Positions 25,420-38,422 of a stretch of DNA of 64,000 nt are shown piece after piece. Where the stretch lies: NCBI RefSeq assembly GCF_014651835.1, contig NZ_BMXQ01000001.1, positions 1,378,801 to 1,442,800 of the forward strand, given 5' to 3'. This DNA comes from Pigmentiphaga litoralis. Its GTDB lineage: Bacteria; Pseudomonadota; Gammaproteobacteria; Burkholderiales; Burkholderiaceae_B. Positions within the stretch are counted from its first letter, which is position 1; every line of letters starts with the position of its first letter. The position numbers and the translations under genes were made by a program. The notes beneath the pieces were generated by a model. That model did not search any database. It had not been told where the DNA came from and worked only from the letters and a program-made list of their open reading frames with translations.

Positions 25420-26262
25420 TCAGGCCCAGTCGCGCCAGATGGGCGCAAGGTGGTCCGGCAAGGGTGGCAGGCTGCCAAGGTCGACCCGGCTTTCGGTCGG
25501 GCCATGAAAGTCCGATCCGCGCGACGCCAGGAAGCCATAGGATGTGGCGACCTGGGCATATTCGCGGTATTGGTCGGGGGTATGGCTGCCGGTGATCACT
25601 TCGATGCCCACGCCGCCCAGGCCAAGAAATTCTTCGAACAGTGCATGAAACTGCACCGGCGTGTAGTCGTAGCGGCCCGGATGGGCAATGACCGCCATGC
25701 CACCCGCGCCCCGGATCCAGCTGACCGCTTCGGCAAGCGATGCCCAGCGCATCGGGGCGTAACCGGGCTTGCCGTCGATGAGGAAGCGCTGGAACACCTC
25801 GCGCACGTCCTGGCAGACGCCCTGCTCCACGATGTAGCGTGCGAAGTGGGTGCGGCCGATCAGGTCGGGGTTGCCGGCATGCCGCAAGGCGCCTTCAAAT
25901 GCGCCCGGTATGCCGACCGCGGCCAACTGGTCCGCCATCTCGCGGCCGCGGCGCTCGCGGCCGGAACGGGTCGCGCGCAGTCCGTCATTGAGCGCGGCAT
26001 TGGCGGAATCGACATGCAGTCCCACGATGTGCACCGTCTCGTTGGCCCAGGTGACCGAGATCTCGACCCCCGGGACAAAGCCGATGCCCAGATCCGCCGC
26101 CGCTGCGGCCGCGTCGGCCAGCCCGGCGACCTCGTCATGGTCGGTCAGGGCAAGCACGTCCACGCCGTTGGCATGGGCGCGCGCCACCAGATCCTGCGGC
26201 GACAACATGCCGTCGGATATCCAGGAGTGGCAGTGCAGATCGAAGTTTTGCGGGGAGGCCAT
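25420..26262 (-). CDS. PHP-domain phosphoesterase, probable 3',5'-nucleoside bisphosphate phosphatase / RNase AM type
   Basis: 280 residues of the PHP metal-dependent phosphoesterase family: His10 and His12 (DLHCHSWISDG), TDHDEVAGL, PGVEIS, IAHPGRY and GSDFHGP supply the metal-binding set. Length and motifs match the YciV group, which removes the 3' phosphate from nucleoside 3',5'-bisphosphates and trims RNA 5' ends. The ATG at 26262 is used; the open frame runs far 5' across the hydrolase gene but that part is a shadow. Located between an alpha/beta hydrolase and greB with short gaps. Confidence 0.88.
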   Translation of the reverse strand: MASPQNFDLHCHSWISDGMLSPQDLVARAHANGVDVLALTDHDEVAGLADAAAAAADLGIGFVPGVEISVTWANETVHIVGLHVDSANAALNDGLRATRSGRERRGREMADQLAAVGIPGAFEGALRHAGNPDLIGRTHFARYIVEQGVCQDVREVFQRFLIDGKPGYAPMRWASLAEAVSWIRGAGGMAVIAHPGRYDYTPVQFHALFEEFLGLGGVGIEVITGSHTPDQYREYAQVATSYGFLASRGSDFHGPTESRVDLGSLPPLPDHLAPIWRDWA

Positions 26263-26288
26263 ACCCCAATTGTAAGTCCGGCCTGCTG

Positions 26289-27173
26289 TCAGCGGCTGTT
26301 CAGCTGCAGGAATTCTGCTACGAGTTGCGCCACTGCGGCCGGCTGGTCGTGGTGCAGCATGTGGCTGGCGTCGGCCACCGTGGCCTGGCGCAGCGTCGGC
26401 ACGGCTTCCAGCCGCGTCCGATAGTCGGGCAAGGCGGTCATGCGGCGCAGGATGTCGCTGTCGTCGGCTTCCACCCACAGCACCGGCGCCTGGATCGCAC
26501 GCCAGCAGGCCTGCACCTCGTCCACCCGATAGGCCACTCGGTTCACGATCTTGTGCGCCGGATCGGCCAGCAGCACCCAGCGGCCGCTGTCTTCCCGGGC
26601 CCAGTGCCGGGCCAGGAAGGCGGCGCGGTCGGGCGTCAATCGGGGATTCGTCTTGCGCAGGCGTTCCCCCACTGCGTCCAGGCTCGGGTAGTCCTGCAAG
26701 CGCGCACCCTCCACCAGCTGGTCGAGCCACGTTGCGAGCCGCGCGGGAACGTCTTCCGGGCGGGTCCCCGGCAGGCCCAGGCCTTCGAGGTTGACGACCG
26801 CGCTGACCCGCCCGGTCCGGACGCCCGCGTACAGCATGGCAATGTTCCCGCCCATGCTGTGCCCCACGAGGGGGACCGGTGCGTCGGGTGACAGATGCCG
26901 CAGGATGGCGTCCAGGTCGCCAAGGTAGTCGCTGAATTCGTAGCAGTCGACGCCCGTCGCCCCGGTCAGGCCAAAGCCGCGCCAGTCGGGCGCGACGATA
27001 TGCCAGCGGTCCGCCAGATGGTCGGCGACGAATTGGAAAGAGGCGGCAACATCCATCCACCCATGCAAGGCGACCAGCAGCGGCGCGCCGGGCGTGCCCC
27101 AGTGCCGCAAATGGTGTGGAACGCCGCGCACGGCCAGGGTTTCGGATCGGGATGGGACACGAGGTACGTACAT
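26289..27173 (-). CDS. Alpha/beta-fold hydrolase
   Basis: 294 residues. The oxyanion segment ALHGWMD (36-42), nucleophile elbow GHSMGG with Ser106, a likely acid in VEADDSDIL and a terminal His in ASHMLHHDQP form a complete catalytic set. It belongs to the broad MhpC/esterase group; the substrate is not predictable. It is first in an operon with the PHP phosphatase (26-bp gap) and greB, and divergent from an AMP-ligase-like gene. Confidence 0.88.
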   Translation of the reverse strand: MYVPRVPSRSETLAVRGVPHHLRHWGTPGAPLLVALHGWMDVAASFQFVADHLADRWHIVAPDWRGFGLTGATGVDCYEFSDYLGDLDAILRHLSPDAPVPLVGHSMGGNIAMLYAGVRTGRVSAVVNLEGLGLPGTRPEDVPARLATWLDQLVEGARLQDYPSLDAVGERLRKTNPRLTPDRAAFLARHWAREDSGRWVLLADPAHKIVNRVAYRVDEVQACWRAIQAPVLWVEADDSDILRRMTALPDYRTRLEAVPTLRQATVADASHMLHHDQPAAVAQLVAEFLQLNSR

Positions 27174-27378
27174 GATTACTTACCAGAATTAGCAACGTGG
27201 ACGGGCGCTATCCCTCACCCTTCGGGGACACGTGACGCAGCCTGGCGCAGGGCAGACCCTGAAGTCCGCAAAGACATTGCGGATGTCCGTCAGGTCAACG
27301 ATCATTGCGTTATAAGCGAAGGCTGGCTGAACCACGCACGCCGATCCGACCGAGATCTTGAATCGCCAGCGGAGGGTT

Positions 27379-29172
27379 ATGGAAGACCAGTATCAGGCAC
27401 TCTACACCACGTTCAGATGGTGGGTTCCTCAGCGTTTCAACATCGCCGACGCGTGCTGCCGCCGATGGACGGCGACCAGTGCCGACGCGCGCCGCATCGC
27501 GTTGTATGCCGAAAACATGCATGGCGAGCGCGAGGTCTGGACGTTCGCAAGGCTGCATGAATACGCCAACCGCCTGTCGAACGGCCTGCGCCGCATGGGT
27601 GTGCAACGCGGCGATCGCGTCGCCATCGCCCTGCCCCAGCGCCCGGAAGCGGCCGTCGCCCACATTGCCGTGTATCAGCTGGGTGCCATTACCGTTCCCC
27701 TGTCGACCCGGTTGCCCGGCGACGTGGTCGAACAGCGCCTGCGGGACAGCGAGTCCCGCATCGTGCTGGTCGACGGCATGGCCGCGGAAACTGTTCTGCC
27801 GGCCGCGGATCGCTGCCCGCTCCTGCGGCAGGCGATCGGCATCGACCTGGACGACGAGCGCGTCCTGTCGTGGCGCACATTGATCGCCCGCCAGGAAAGC
27901 GTGTTCGACATCCACCCGACCGGCGCGAATGATCCTGCCATCCTGCTCTACAAGACGGGCACCACGGGGCCTGCACGGGGCGTCGTGCTGTCGCACGGGT
28001 CCCTGATCGGCAACCTGCCGGGGGTCGTGGCGTCCCAGGACTGGTTTCCCCAGCCTACCGACGTGTTGTGGACGGCCTCCGAATGGGGCGGCGGCCACGG
28101 TTTGTTCGATGGCCTGCTACCCGCGCTGTATTTCGGTCAGCCGCTGGTGGCCAGCCGCCATGCCAGCACCCCGGAACAGGTGTTCGAACTGCTGGAGCGC
28201 TACCAGGTGACCAACGCCAGCCTGCAGCCGGCCGCGCTGCGCGGACTGCTGGACGCCGTGCCTGACGCCGCGACACGCTACAAGCTGTCGCTGCGCGCCA
28301 TGGCGGTCGGCGGCGCGCACCTGGACGCCGCGCTGGCAGCGCGGTGCGAGCACGAACTGGGCGTTGTGCCGAACGAAACCTATGGCCAGGCGGAAGTCCG
28401 CGCGATCATCGGCCACAGCCGGCACAAGTGGCCGAGCCGCCCCGGCAGCATGGGCCGCCCGTATCCAGGCCACCAGGTAGCGATTGCCACGCCGCAGGGC
28501 CACCCGGCGCCACCGGGCACCGTCGGCGAGATCGTCGTGAACCGTTATGACATCCACGGCCATGCCGACCCGGCGCTTTTCCTGGGCTACTGGCGCGGTG
28601 AAGAGGCCGGCCGGCCGGTCAGCGGCACCTGGCATCACACTGGCGACCTGGCACGGGTCGATGACGACGGCTACTTCTGGTACGCCGGACGGATCGAAGA
28701 TGTCTTCCTGGTCGACGGCGGACACACCGTGGTGCCAGACGAGGTGGAAGCCGTGCTGCGGGGCTGTCCGGGCATCGAGGAAGTCGCCATCGTGCCGTCG
28801 GCAGGCCTGGGCACGAATCCGGGATCATCGGCCAGTGCCGGACCGGCCGGTGCGGGATCGGCTGGTGCAGGATCGGCTGGTGCAGATAGCGTCAACGGAC
28901 GGCTGCCTGTGGTCAAGGCGTATGTCACCCGGCGCATGGCCAGCACTGAGGGGGGTGAGGCCGGCAGGGACGACGAAGATTTTGCGCAGGCCCTGCGGGA
29001 CTACGCCAGCCAGCATCTGCCTGCCTGGCAGGTGCCGGCCGACGTCGAAATCATGACGGCTTTGCCGATGACGGTGAACGGGACGGTGCGGCGGATGGCC
29101 CTGCGCTTTCGCGAGGAGGAATCCGCGCGGCGGCGGCTGCCTGCTCAAGCGCCGACAGTTCCGGCTCCGTGA
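27379..29172 (+). CDS. AMP-dependent synthetase/ligase-like protein with altered catalytic motifs
   Basis: 597 residues of the ANL superfamily, nearest in look to medium-chain acyl-CoA synthetases (WTASEWGGGHGLFDGLLPAL). The P-loop reads YKTGTTGPARG (191-201), with Arg in place of the usual Lys. The normal YGxTE is YGQAE. The C-terminal GK that supplies the catalytic lysine is GT (Thr569 in VNGTVRR). WHHTGDL and GRIEDV are kept. An insert of alternating Gly, Ala and Ser (about 480-500) comes from a short tandem DNA repeat. Activity is therefore uncertain. The ATG follows GGAGG; an in-frame TTG seven codons earlier is less likely. The 3' end overlaps the convergent DUF455 gene by 122 bp. Confidence 0.85.
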   Translation: MEDQYQALYTTFRWWVPQRFNIADACCRRWTATSADARRIALYAENMHGEREVWTFARLHEYANRLSNGLRRMGVQRGDRVAIALPQRPEAAVAHIAVYQLGAITVPLSTRLPGDVVEQRLRDSESRIVLVDGMAAETVLPAADRCPLLRQAIGIDLDDERVLSWRTLIARQESVFDIHPTGANDPAILLYKTGTTGPARGVVLSHGSLIGNLPGVVASQDWFPQPTDVLWTASEWGGGHGLFDGLLPALYFGQPLVASRHASTPEQVFELLERYQVTNASLQPAALRGLLDAVPDAATRYKLSLRAMAVGGAHLDAALAARCEHELGVVPNETYGQAEVRAIIGHSRHKWPSRPGSMGRPYPGHQVAIATPQGHPAPPGTVGEIVVNRYDIHGHADPALFLGYWRGEEAGRPVSGTWHHTGDLARVDDDGYFWYAGRIEDVFLVDGGHTVVPDEVEAVLRGCPGIEEVAIVPSAGLGTNPGSSASAGPAGAGSAGAGSAGADSVNGRLPVVKAYVTRRMASTEGGEAGRDDEDFAQALRDYASQHLPAWQVPADVEIMTALPMTVNGTVRRMALRFREEESARRRLPAQAPTVPAP

Positions 29173-29929
29173 ATCCCGCCAGCCGGCGCGCCGGGAAGTT
29201 GAACGGCCCCCGCAGCACCGGCACCACGTAGGCTTCGCTCAGGATCGGATAGTGAGCGACCGGGTCCAGCCCGGCGGCATCGCACAGATAGCGGTACCAG
29301 CGGTTGCCGATCGCCACGTGGCCGATCTCGTCCCGCAGAATGATGTCCAGGATGCCGGCGGCCGCGTGGTCGCCGGCATGGGCCAGTCTTGCCCGGATTG
29401 CCGGGCTGGCGTCCAGGCCACGAGCTTCCAGCGTGCGCGGCACGAGCGCCATGCGCGCCAGGGGATCGCCCTTGGTCTTTTCCGCCATCTGCCACAGGCC
29501 GTCGTGGGCCGGAAAGTCGCCGTACCGCACGCCATGGGCAGCCATGTGGTCGGTCAACAACGTGAAATGCAGGGCTTCCTCGCTCGCGACTTTCAACCAA
29601 TCCTGGTAGAACCCTTGTGGCAGGCCAGAAAAGCGCCATATAGCATCCAGGGCCAGGTTGATGGCGTTGAATTCAATATGCGCGAGCGCATGCATGAGCG
29701 CAGCGCGCGCCTCGGGCGTGGCCATGCCACGCGTCGGCACGTCGCGCGGCGCCACCTGGACAGGCTTGTCAGGGCGGCCCGGCACCCCGGCGGGCTCGGA
29801 TAATTCCGCAGCCGGGTCGGCCGTCAGTCCCAACGCGGGCAGTTCACGCGTTCTGGCGGCCTTCTCGACCGGGTCTGTCAGACACAGCAGTTCGCAGGCG
29901 CGGCGGCGGAGTTCACTCGTTTCTGTCAT
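29051..29929 (-). CDS. DUF455 ferritin-like protein
   Basis: 292 residues. The DUF455 core shows ferritin-like helices with likely metal ligands in MHALAHIEFNAINLALDAIWRF, ASEEALHFTLL and DEIGHVAIGNRWYRY. The family is widespread in proteobacteria but its reaction is not established; a di-iron oxygenase role is a reasonable guess. The ATG at 29929 starts just before a leucine-rich segment typical of the family. The C-terminal 40 codons lie on the opposite strand of the AMP-ligase end and are Ser/Ala/Pro rich. Confidence 0.87.
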   Translation of the reverse strand: MTETSELRRRACELLCLTDPVEKAARTRELPALGLTADPAAELSEPAGVPGRPDKPVQVAPRDVPTRGMATPEARAALMHALAHIEFNAINLALDAIWRFSGLPQGFYQDWLKVASEEALHFTLLTDHMAAHGVRYGDFPAHDGLWQMAEKTKGDPLARMALVPRTLEARGLDASPAIRARLAHAGDHAAAGILDIILRDEIGHVAIGNRWYRYLCDAAGLDPVAHYPILSEAYVVPVLRGPFNFPARRLAGFTEPELSALEQAAAAARIPPRESAGPSAAPSRSPSSAKPS

Positions 29930-30023
29930 GCGCCGATTGTAGGCTGGGCCGGTACAATCTTGCCGGTAACCAGACGTGTACCACCCGCCAGGCCACGAGC
30001 CACGGCGTTCAGGAGCAGCATTT

Positions 30024-30992
30024 TTGTCCGACCATCTCAAAAAGTACCTGTTCGAAGGCAACACGGTACGCGCCGAAGTCGTTGCCATCCGCGATACCTG
30101 GCAGGAAATCCAGGCCCGCCATGACTATCCGCCTGCCGTGCAGAAGCTGCTGGGCGAACTGGTCGCGGCCGCTGCCTTGCTGGCTGCCAATATCAAGTTC
30201 AACGGCACCGTGGTCCTGCAACTGCAGGGCGACGGTCCCATCGGCCTGATCGTGGTCGAGTGCCATGCCGACCTGGGCATGCGGGCGACGGTCAAGATTC
30301 GCGAAGGCTACGAGGTGCCGGAGGACGGCACCCTGCAGACGCTGCTGAGCCCGGGCGGCAACGGCCGGTTCTCGGTCGTGCTCGACCCGCAGGACCGGCA
30401 CGCCGGGCAGCAGCCTTACCAGGGCATCGTGGCCATGCAGGGTGACACGGTGGCCCAGGTGCTGGAGCACTACATGGCGACGTCCGAACAGCTTCAGACG
30501 CGCATGTGGCTGGCCGCCGACGCGAACTGTACGGCCGGTCTGCTGCTGCAGAAGCTGCCGGACCAGGGCGGCCACAGCGTCGCGCGCGGAACCGACGAAG
30601 CTGCCACGGCGGGCGCGCCCGATGCCGACAAGGAAGCGGACCTGGCCGACACGTGGGACCGCGCCCAGCACCTGGCCGAAACGATCAAGCCCGAAGAACT
30701 GCTGACCGTCACGCCGGACACCATCATCCGCCGCCTGTACTGGCAGGAAACGATGACGGCGTTCGAGCCCCTGCCGGTCCAGTACCGCTGCACCTGCTCG
30801 CGTGAAAAAGTGGCGAGTGTGCTGCTGCGCCTTGGCCAGGCCGAAGTCGATGACATCATCGAAGAACAGGGCCGGGTAGAGGTCAAGTGCGACTACTGCG
30901 TCAAGGCGTTCGAGTTCGATCCCGTCGATGTGGCGGAATTGTTCGCAACGGAGTCGACGGCGCTGCGGCACCAGAGCGACGCGCGCCATTGA
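30024..30992 (+). CDS. hslO: Redox-regulated chaperone Hsp33
   Basis: 322 residues. The N-terminal core (DHLKKYLFEGNTVRAEVV; LLAANIKFNGTVVLQLQGDGPI) is followed by the C-terminal redox switch of four zinc-binding cysteines, CTC in RCTCSREK and CDYC in VKCDYC. Oxidation releases zinc and activates holdase function. The start is taken as TTG at 30024 because AGGAG lies about eight bases upstream and the family begins at SDHLKKY; the open frame reaches 29976 but that part lacks homology. A 20-residue charged loop (GTDEAATAGAPDADKEADL) sits inside the core. Confidence 0.95.
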   Translation: MSDHLKKYLFEGNTVRAEVVAIRDTWQEIQARHDYPPAVQKLLGELVAAAALLAANIKFNGTVVLQLQGDGPIGLIVVECHADLGMRATVKIREGYEVPEDGTLQTLLSPGGNGRFSVVLDPQDRHAGQQPYQGIVAMQGDTVAQVLEHYMATSEQLQTRMWLAADANCTAGLLLQKLPDQGGHSVARGTDEAATAGAPDADKEADLADTWDRAQHLAETIKPEELLTVTPDTIIRRLYWQETMTAFEPLPVQYRCTCSREKVASVLLRLGQAEVDDIIEEQGRVEVKCDYCVKAFEFDPVDVAELFATESTALRHQSDARH

Positions 30993-31021
30993 AGGTGTGA
31001 TGCAGTCAAGCAGTAAGGAAG

Positions 31022-31046
31022 CGCGGGCTGGGTCCCGCGTTTTTTT
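31022..31046 (+). terminator. Rho-independent terminator after hslO
   Basis: CGCGGG (31022-31027) pairs with CCCGCG (31034-31039) and is followed by seven T residues. It lies 30 bp after the hslO stop and separates it from the TadE-like gene. Confidence 0.85.
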
Positions 31047-31164
31047 ATGCCTCGCCCTTACCGCGGTGCGCCATAGCCGGCACCGGCGCAAGGGTGGCGG
31101 CCAGCAATTGTCCCGCGCAATGGTCCGCATGGCGGCACGGGGGCCGGGGCGGCAGACTGTGCGG

Positions 31165-31803
31165 ATGCCTTCCTTGCGCTTCCGCCTTCGTCATCGTCAC
31201 CCCACCCTCGGCGCCGCACGCCGCGGCATGGCGATCGTTGAATTCCTGGTCGTTGCCCTGCCGCTCTTCCTCCTTGGCGCCGTGGTCATCGAGGTCACCC
31301 GCTGGGCCGTCGCGCGCCAGGCCATCAGCTATGCGTTGTTCGAAGCCGCCCGGGCAGGTGCAGTCACGGGTGCGGATCAGCGCGCCGTGCGGCTGGCGTT
31401 TGAACGCGGATTGATTCCCTTGCTGGGAGGCGGACAGACGGATCTGTCGCGCGGGCATGAAGCTGTGAGGGCACACCTGGCGACGTTCCGCACGCAGTGG
31501 GCAATCAACGGCTACCGGCTGGTTCGCGTGCGACCTGATCCGCGCACAGAAAGCCGCCAGGCGGACGCAAGCATTCTGGTGTTGGACCTGACCTACCTGC
31601 ATGCCCCGCTCTTTCCAGGTGTCGGGCACATGCTCAGGCGCGTCGTGATTCCTTCAGGCGACGACGATCCCTATACCGACGCAGCACGTCGAGCCGGTCT
31701 CGTTGTGCTTCGACGTGACATGGCCATGCCGATGCAAAGACATCCGGCAAAGAATCCGTGGGATGCAGAAGGGGAACGCTGGAAGGAAGGCGATGCGGGC
31801 TGA
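31165..31803 (+). CDS. TadE-like pilus-assembly/pseudopilin-type membrane protein
   Basis: About 212 residues. A basic N-terminus (RFRLRHRHPTLGAARRG) leads to a type IV pilin-like segment, GMAIVEFLVVALPLFLLGAV, with Glu five residues after Gly, then ARQAISYALFEAARAGAVTGAD, as in TadE family proteins. The remainder is a soluble, probably extracytoplasmic domain. No tad or flp cluster is near, so it is an orphan. The start is uncertain: ATG 31165 is chosen, ATG 31123 and the internal ATG before AIVEF are alternatives. It is convergent with ftsB. Confidence 0.7.
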   Translation: MPSLRFRLRHRHPTLGAARRGMAIVEFLVVALPLFLLGAVVIEVTRWAVARQAISYALFEAARAGAVTGADQRAVRLAFERGLIPLLGGGQTDLSRGHEAVRAHLATFRTQWAINGYRLVRVRPDPRTESRQADASILVLDLTYLHAPLFPGVGHMLRRVVIPSGDDDPYTDAARRAGLVVLRRDMAMPMQRHPAKNPWDAEGERWKEGDAG

Positions 31804-31829
31804 CGACGCCAACCAAGGCGCCGGCACGT

Positions 31830-32210
31830 TCAACGCGAAGGACGTTGCTGCGATCCGGCCGAGGGCCGGGCAGCCGGTGCAGGCGCTCCAGCAGGCGCTC
31901 CCGCCACACCAGGCGCGGCGGCCTGGGCGTTGACGGACGATGCATCCACGATCTGCACGAAGGCTTCGCCTTCGCGGATCATGCCCAGCTCGAAGCGCGC
32001 GCGCTCTTCGATGGCGTCGGTCCCGCTTTTCAAATCGCGGACTTCGGCATCAAGGGCAATATTGCGCGTTTCGAGCTTGGCGTTCACCTCGTGCTGGGCG
32101 GCCAGCAGCCGCTCCAGCTCCCAGGTGCGCATCCACCCCCCCTTGCCTAGCCACAACGGGTACTGGATCGCGACCAGCAGCAAGGCGATGATCAGGGTGA
32201 GCAGACGCAT
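31830..32210 (-). CDS. ftsB: Cell division protein FtsB
   Basis: 126 residues. One membrane helix (3-20) is followed by a coiled coil (about 30-68, [20 protein letters not shown]) and the [15 protein letters not shown] segment typical of FtsB, which bridges FtsL and FtsQ in the divisome. The C-terminal 30 residues are a low-complexity Ala/Pro/Gly tail of doubtful function. It follows eno by 12 bp and closes the pyrG-kdsA-eno-ftsB operon, the usual betaproteobacterial arrangement. Confidence 0.93.
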   Translation of the reverse strand: MRLLTLIIALLLVAIQYPLWLGKGGWMRTWELERLLAAQHEVNAKLETRNIALDAEVRDLKSGTDAIEERARFELGMIREGEAFVQIVDASSVNAQAAAPGVAGAPAGAPAPAARPSAGSQQRPSR

Positions 32211-32222
32211 GGACGGCGGCTT

Positions 32223-36175
<3,953 letters not shown>

Positions 36176-36913
36176 TCAGTACAACGCAAGCGTGTCCAGC
36201 GGCAATTCCCTTGCGTCAGTGCGACCAGAGTCTATGCGATCCGGCACGAAACGCGCGCCGTCAAAACGCCCTACGGCGTCCTGCGTATCGCCACGGCGAT
36301 AGTCGATGTAGGACTGTTCGGCGCGCCCTTGCTTGGTGAACACCGTCAGTTGCGTCAGCGTCGTGAGCAGCCAGCCGCGGCGATCATCCGCGGGGCGGAA
36401 CACCAGTTCGGCCTGCGTGGTGGTGCCGTCGGCCGACGATGCGCTACGGTCCACCACGATGATCGCCCCGCCCTGGATACGGATCTGGAGGTTGCGGTCG
36501 GGAGGCAGGTCGGCGCCGCAGGTGCGGCAGGGCAATACGAAGCCCCAGCCGGTGGCCTCGAAGCCGTTGGGCCGGCGCAGCCCCACCAGCATGGCGCGGC
36601 GGCCCTGCCGGTTTTCGTAAACCTGGACGACGCCCGGATAGGCGCCGCCCAGATCCCCGGTGACTTCAGTGGCCAGGGTAAAGCCGTCAGGAACGAAGGC
36701 CTGTGCCGACGACGCCACGGCCGGAATGGCCAGGGCCGGTGGCAGCAAGGGCCCCGGCGCTTCGGCCCGGGCCAGGCCCGCGCCGAATGCAGCAAACGCT
36801 GCCAGCACCAGCACGGCCGTGAAACGACTCGCCCCTGCCCTGCCCGCTGCGCCGCTTGCAACCGCCCTGCGTGCAACCGCCCTGCGTGCAACCCCTTTGA
36901 TATCAGGCCGCAA
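36176..36913 (-). CDS. Hypothetical exported protein
   Basis: Up to 245 residues, family not recognised. After a basic segment comes a signal-peptide-like hydrophobic stretch (about 30-48, ending GLARAEA), so a periplasmic or secreted location is likely. The mature part has a PCRTCGAD cysteine pair and then mainly beta-prone segments ([26 protein letters not shown]). The only start ahead of the signal is TTG at 36913, inside the scoB stop region, giving an 11-bp overlap; a later GTG would cut the signal. The DNA for residues 7-21 holds a 15-bp direct repeat (GCAACCGCCCTGCGT on the plus strand). It lies between scoB and pyrG on the same strand. Confidence 0.7.
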   Translation of the reverse strand: MRPDIKGVARRAVARRAVASGAAGRAGASRFTAVLVLAAFAAFGAGLARAEAPGPLLPPALAIPAVASSAQAFVPDGFTLATEVTGDLGGAYPGVVQVYENRQGRRAMLVGLRRPNGFEATGWGFVLPCRTCGADLPPDRNLQIRIQGGAIIVVDRSASSADGTTTQAELVFRPADDRRGWLLTTLTQLTVFTKQGRAEQSYIDYRRGDTQDAVGRFDGARFVPDRIDSGRTDARELPLDTLALY

Positions 36914-37565
36914 CCGTCACCGCCGACGTGTCGAGCGGGACGCCCGTCAGTTCCTGCACCTGCGCCACGGTCACGCCAGGCGCCGTCTCGATCAGCTTCA
37001 GGCCGTCCGGCGTCACGTCGATGACGGCCATATCCGTGATGATGCGATCCACCACGCCCAGGCCGGTCAGGGGCAAGGTGCACTCGGGCAGGATCTTCAT
37101 GTCGGTCGTGCCGTCTTTCTTCTTGGCCACATGTTCCATCAGCACCACGACCCGGCCTACGCCCGCGACCAGGTCCATTGCGCCGCCCATGCCCTTGATC
37201 ATCTTGCCCGGGATCATCCAGTTCGCCAGATCGCCCTTGCCGGACACCTGCATGGCGCCCAGGATGGCCAGGTTGATCTTACCGCCGCGGATCATCGCGA
37301 ATGAGTCGGCCGACGAAAAGATCGACGAACCCGGCAGGGTCGTCACCGTCTGTTTGCCGGCATTGATCATGTCGGGATCGACCTCGCTTTCCAGCGGGAA
37401 CGGGCCGATGCCCAGCAGGCCGTTTTCGGACTGCAGCCAGACTTCCAGTCCGGCCGGCACGTGGTTCGCCACCAGGGTCGGCAAGCCGATGCCCAGGTTC
37501 ACATAAAAGCCGTCCTGCAGTTCCTGCGCAGCGCGAGCCGCCATTTGTTCACGGTTCCAAGCCAT
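36903..37565 (-). CDS. scoB: 3-oxoacid CoA-transferase subunit B
   Basis: 220 residues. The catalytic Glu47 lies in [10 protein letters not shown], and [13 protein letters not shown] and [15 protein letters not shown] are family-typical. With the A subunit it moves CoA from succinyl-CoA to a 3-oxoacid such as acetoacetate. The ATG at 37565 has GAGGAG upstream and removes 13 unsupported codons. It is 10 bp after scoA. Confidence 0.94.
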   Translation of the reverse strand: MAWNREQMAARAAQELQDGFYVNLGIGLPTLVANHVPAGLEVWLQSENGLLGIGPFPLESEVDPDMINAGKQTVTTLPGSSIFSSADSFAMIRGGKINLAILGAMQVSGKGDLANWMIPGKMIKGMGGAMDLVAGVGRVVVLMEHVAKKKDGTTDMKILPECTLPLTGLGVVDRIITDMAVIDVTPDGLKLIETAPGVTVAQVQELTGVPLDTSAVTVAA

Positions 37566-37575
37566 GGTCGTCTCC

Positions 37576-38274
37576 TCAGGCGGGGCGCGTTGTGCGCTGT
37601 TCAATACGTTTTTCGGGATTCGCGTTCAACACGAGGCGATGAATGAAGATGCCGGGCAGGTGGATCTGGTCGGGATCGAGTTCACCGACTTCAACGATCT
37701 TTTCCACCTCGGCCACCGTGACCTTGCCGGCCATGGCGACGTTCGGGTTGAAGTTGCGAGCGGTCTTGTTGAAGATCAGGTTGCCGCTCTTGTCGGCCAC
37801 CATCGCCTTGACCAGCGACACGTCCGGCACCAGCGAACGTTCCATCACGTACGTCTGGCCGTCGAATTCGCGCGTTTCCTTGCCTTCGGCGATCAACGTG
37901 CCGACGCCCGTCGCGGTGAAGAAGGCCGGGATGCCCGAGCCGCCCGCACGCAGCTTTTCAGCCAGCGTGCCTTGCGGCGTGAATTCGATTTCCAGTTCGC
38001 CGGCCAGGTATTGCCGCTCGAATTCCTTGTTTTCGCCCACGTACGAGGCGATCATCTTGCGAATCTGCCGCGTGGCCAGCAGCTTGCCCAGGCCGACATT
38101 GTCGATGCCCGCGTTGTTGCTGATGCAGGTCAACTGGCTGGCGCCGGAATCGCGCAGCGCGTCGATGAGCGCCTCGGGGATCCCGCACAGGCCAAAACCG
38201 CCCACCGCGATGGTCTGGCCATCGCGCACGATGTCGAGCAGCGCGTCTCTGGCGCTCGCATAGACTTTATTCAT
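37576..38274 (-). CDS. scoA: 3-oxoacid CoA-transferase subunit A
   Basis: 232 residues, beginning [20 protein letters not shown], with the CoA-binding [16 protein letters not shown] segment and [15 protein letters not shown]. It pairs with the next gene to form the alpha/beta transferase. Acetoacetate or another 3-oxoacid is the likely substrate, used in ketone-body, polyhydroxybutyrate or aromatic catabolism. It is divergent from the ETF-ubiquinone oxidoreductase gene. Confidence 0.94.
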   Translation of the reverse strand: MNKVYASARDALLDIVRDGQTIAVGGFGLCGIPEALIDALRDSGASQLTCISNNAGIDNVGLGKLLATRQIRKMIASYVGENKEFERQYLAGELEIEFTPQGTLAEKLRAGGSGIPAFFTATGVGTLIAEGKETREFDGQTYVMERSLVPDVSLVKAMVADKSGNLIFNKTARNFNPNVAMAGKVTVAEVEKIVEVGELDPDQIHLPGIFIHRLVLNANPEKRIEQRTTRPA

Positions 38275-38422
38275 TGATCTTTTCCTCGTTGACTGCTGGT
38301 TTCAGCGTGATCGTACGTGAACGCCTAAAATACAATCCGAGAATAATACTTCCAACCTATTGGTGACGGAACCGCCATCCGGCCCTGCGGCCCGTCGCCC
38401 GCCCACGCGGAGCACTTTCCTC

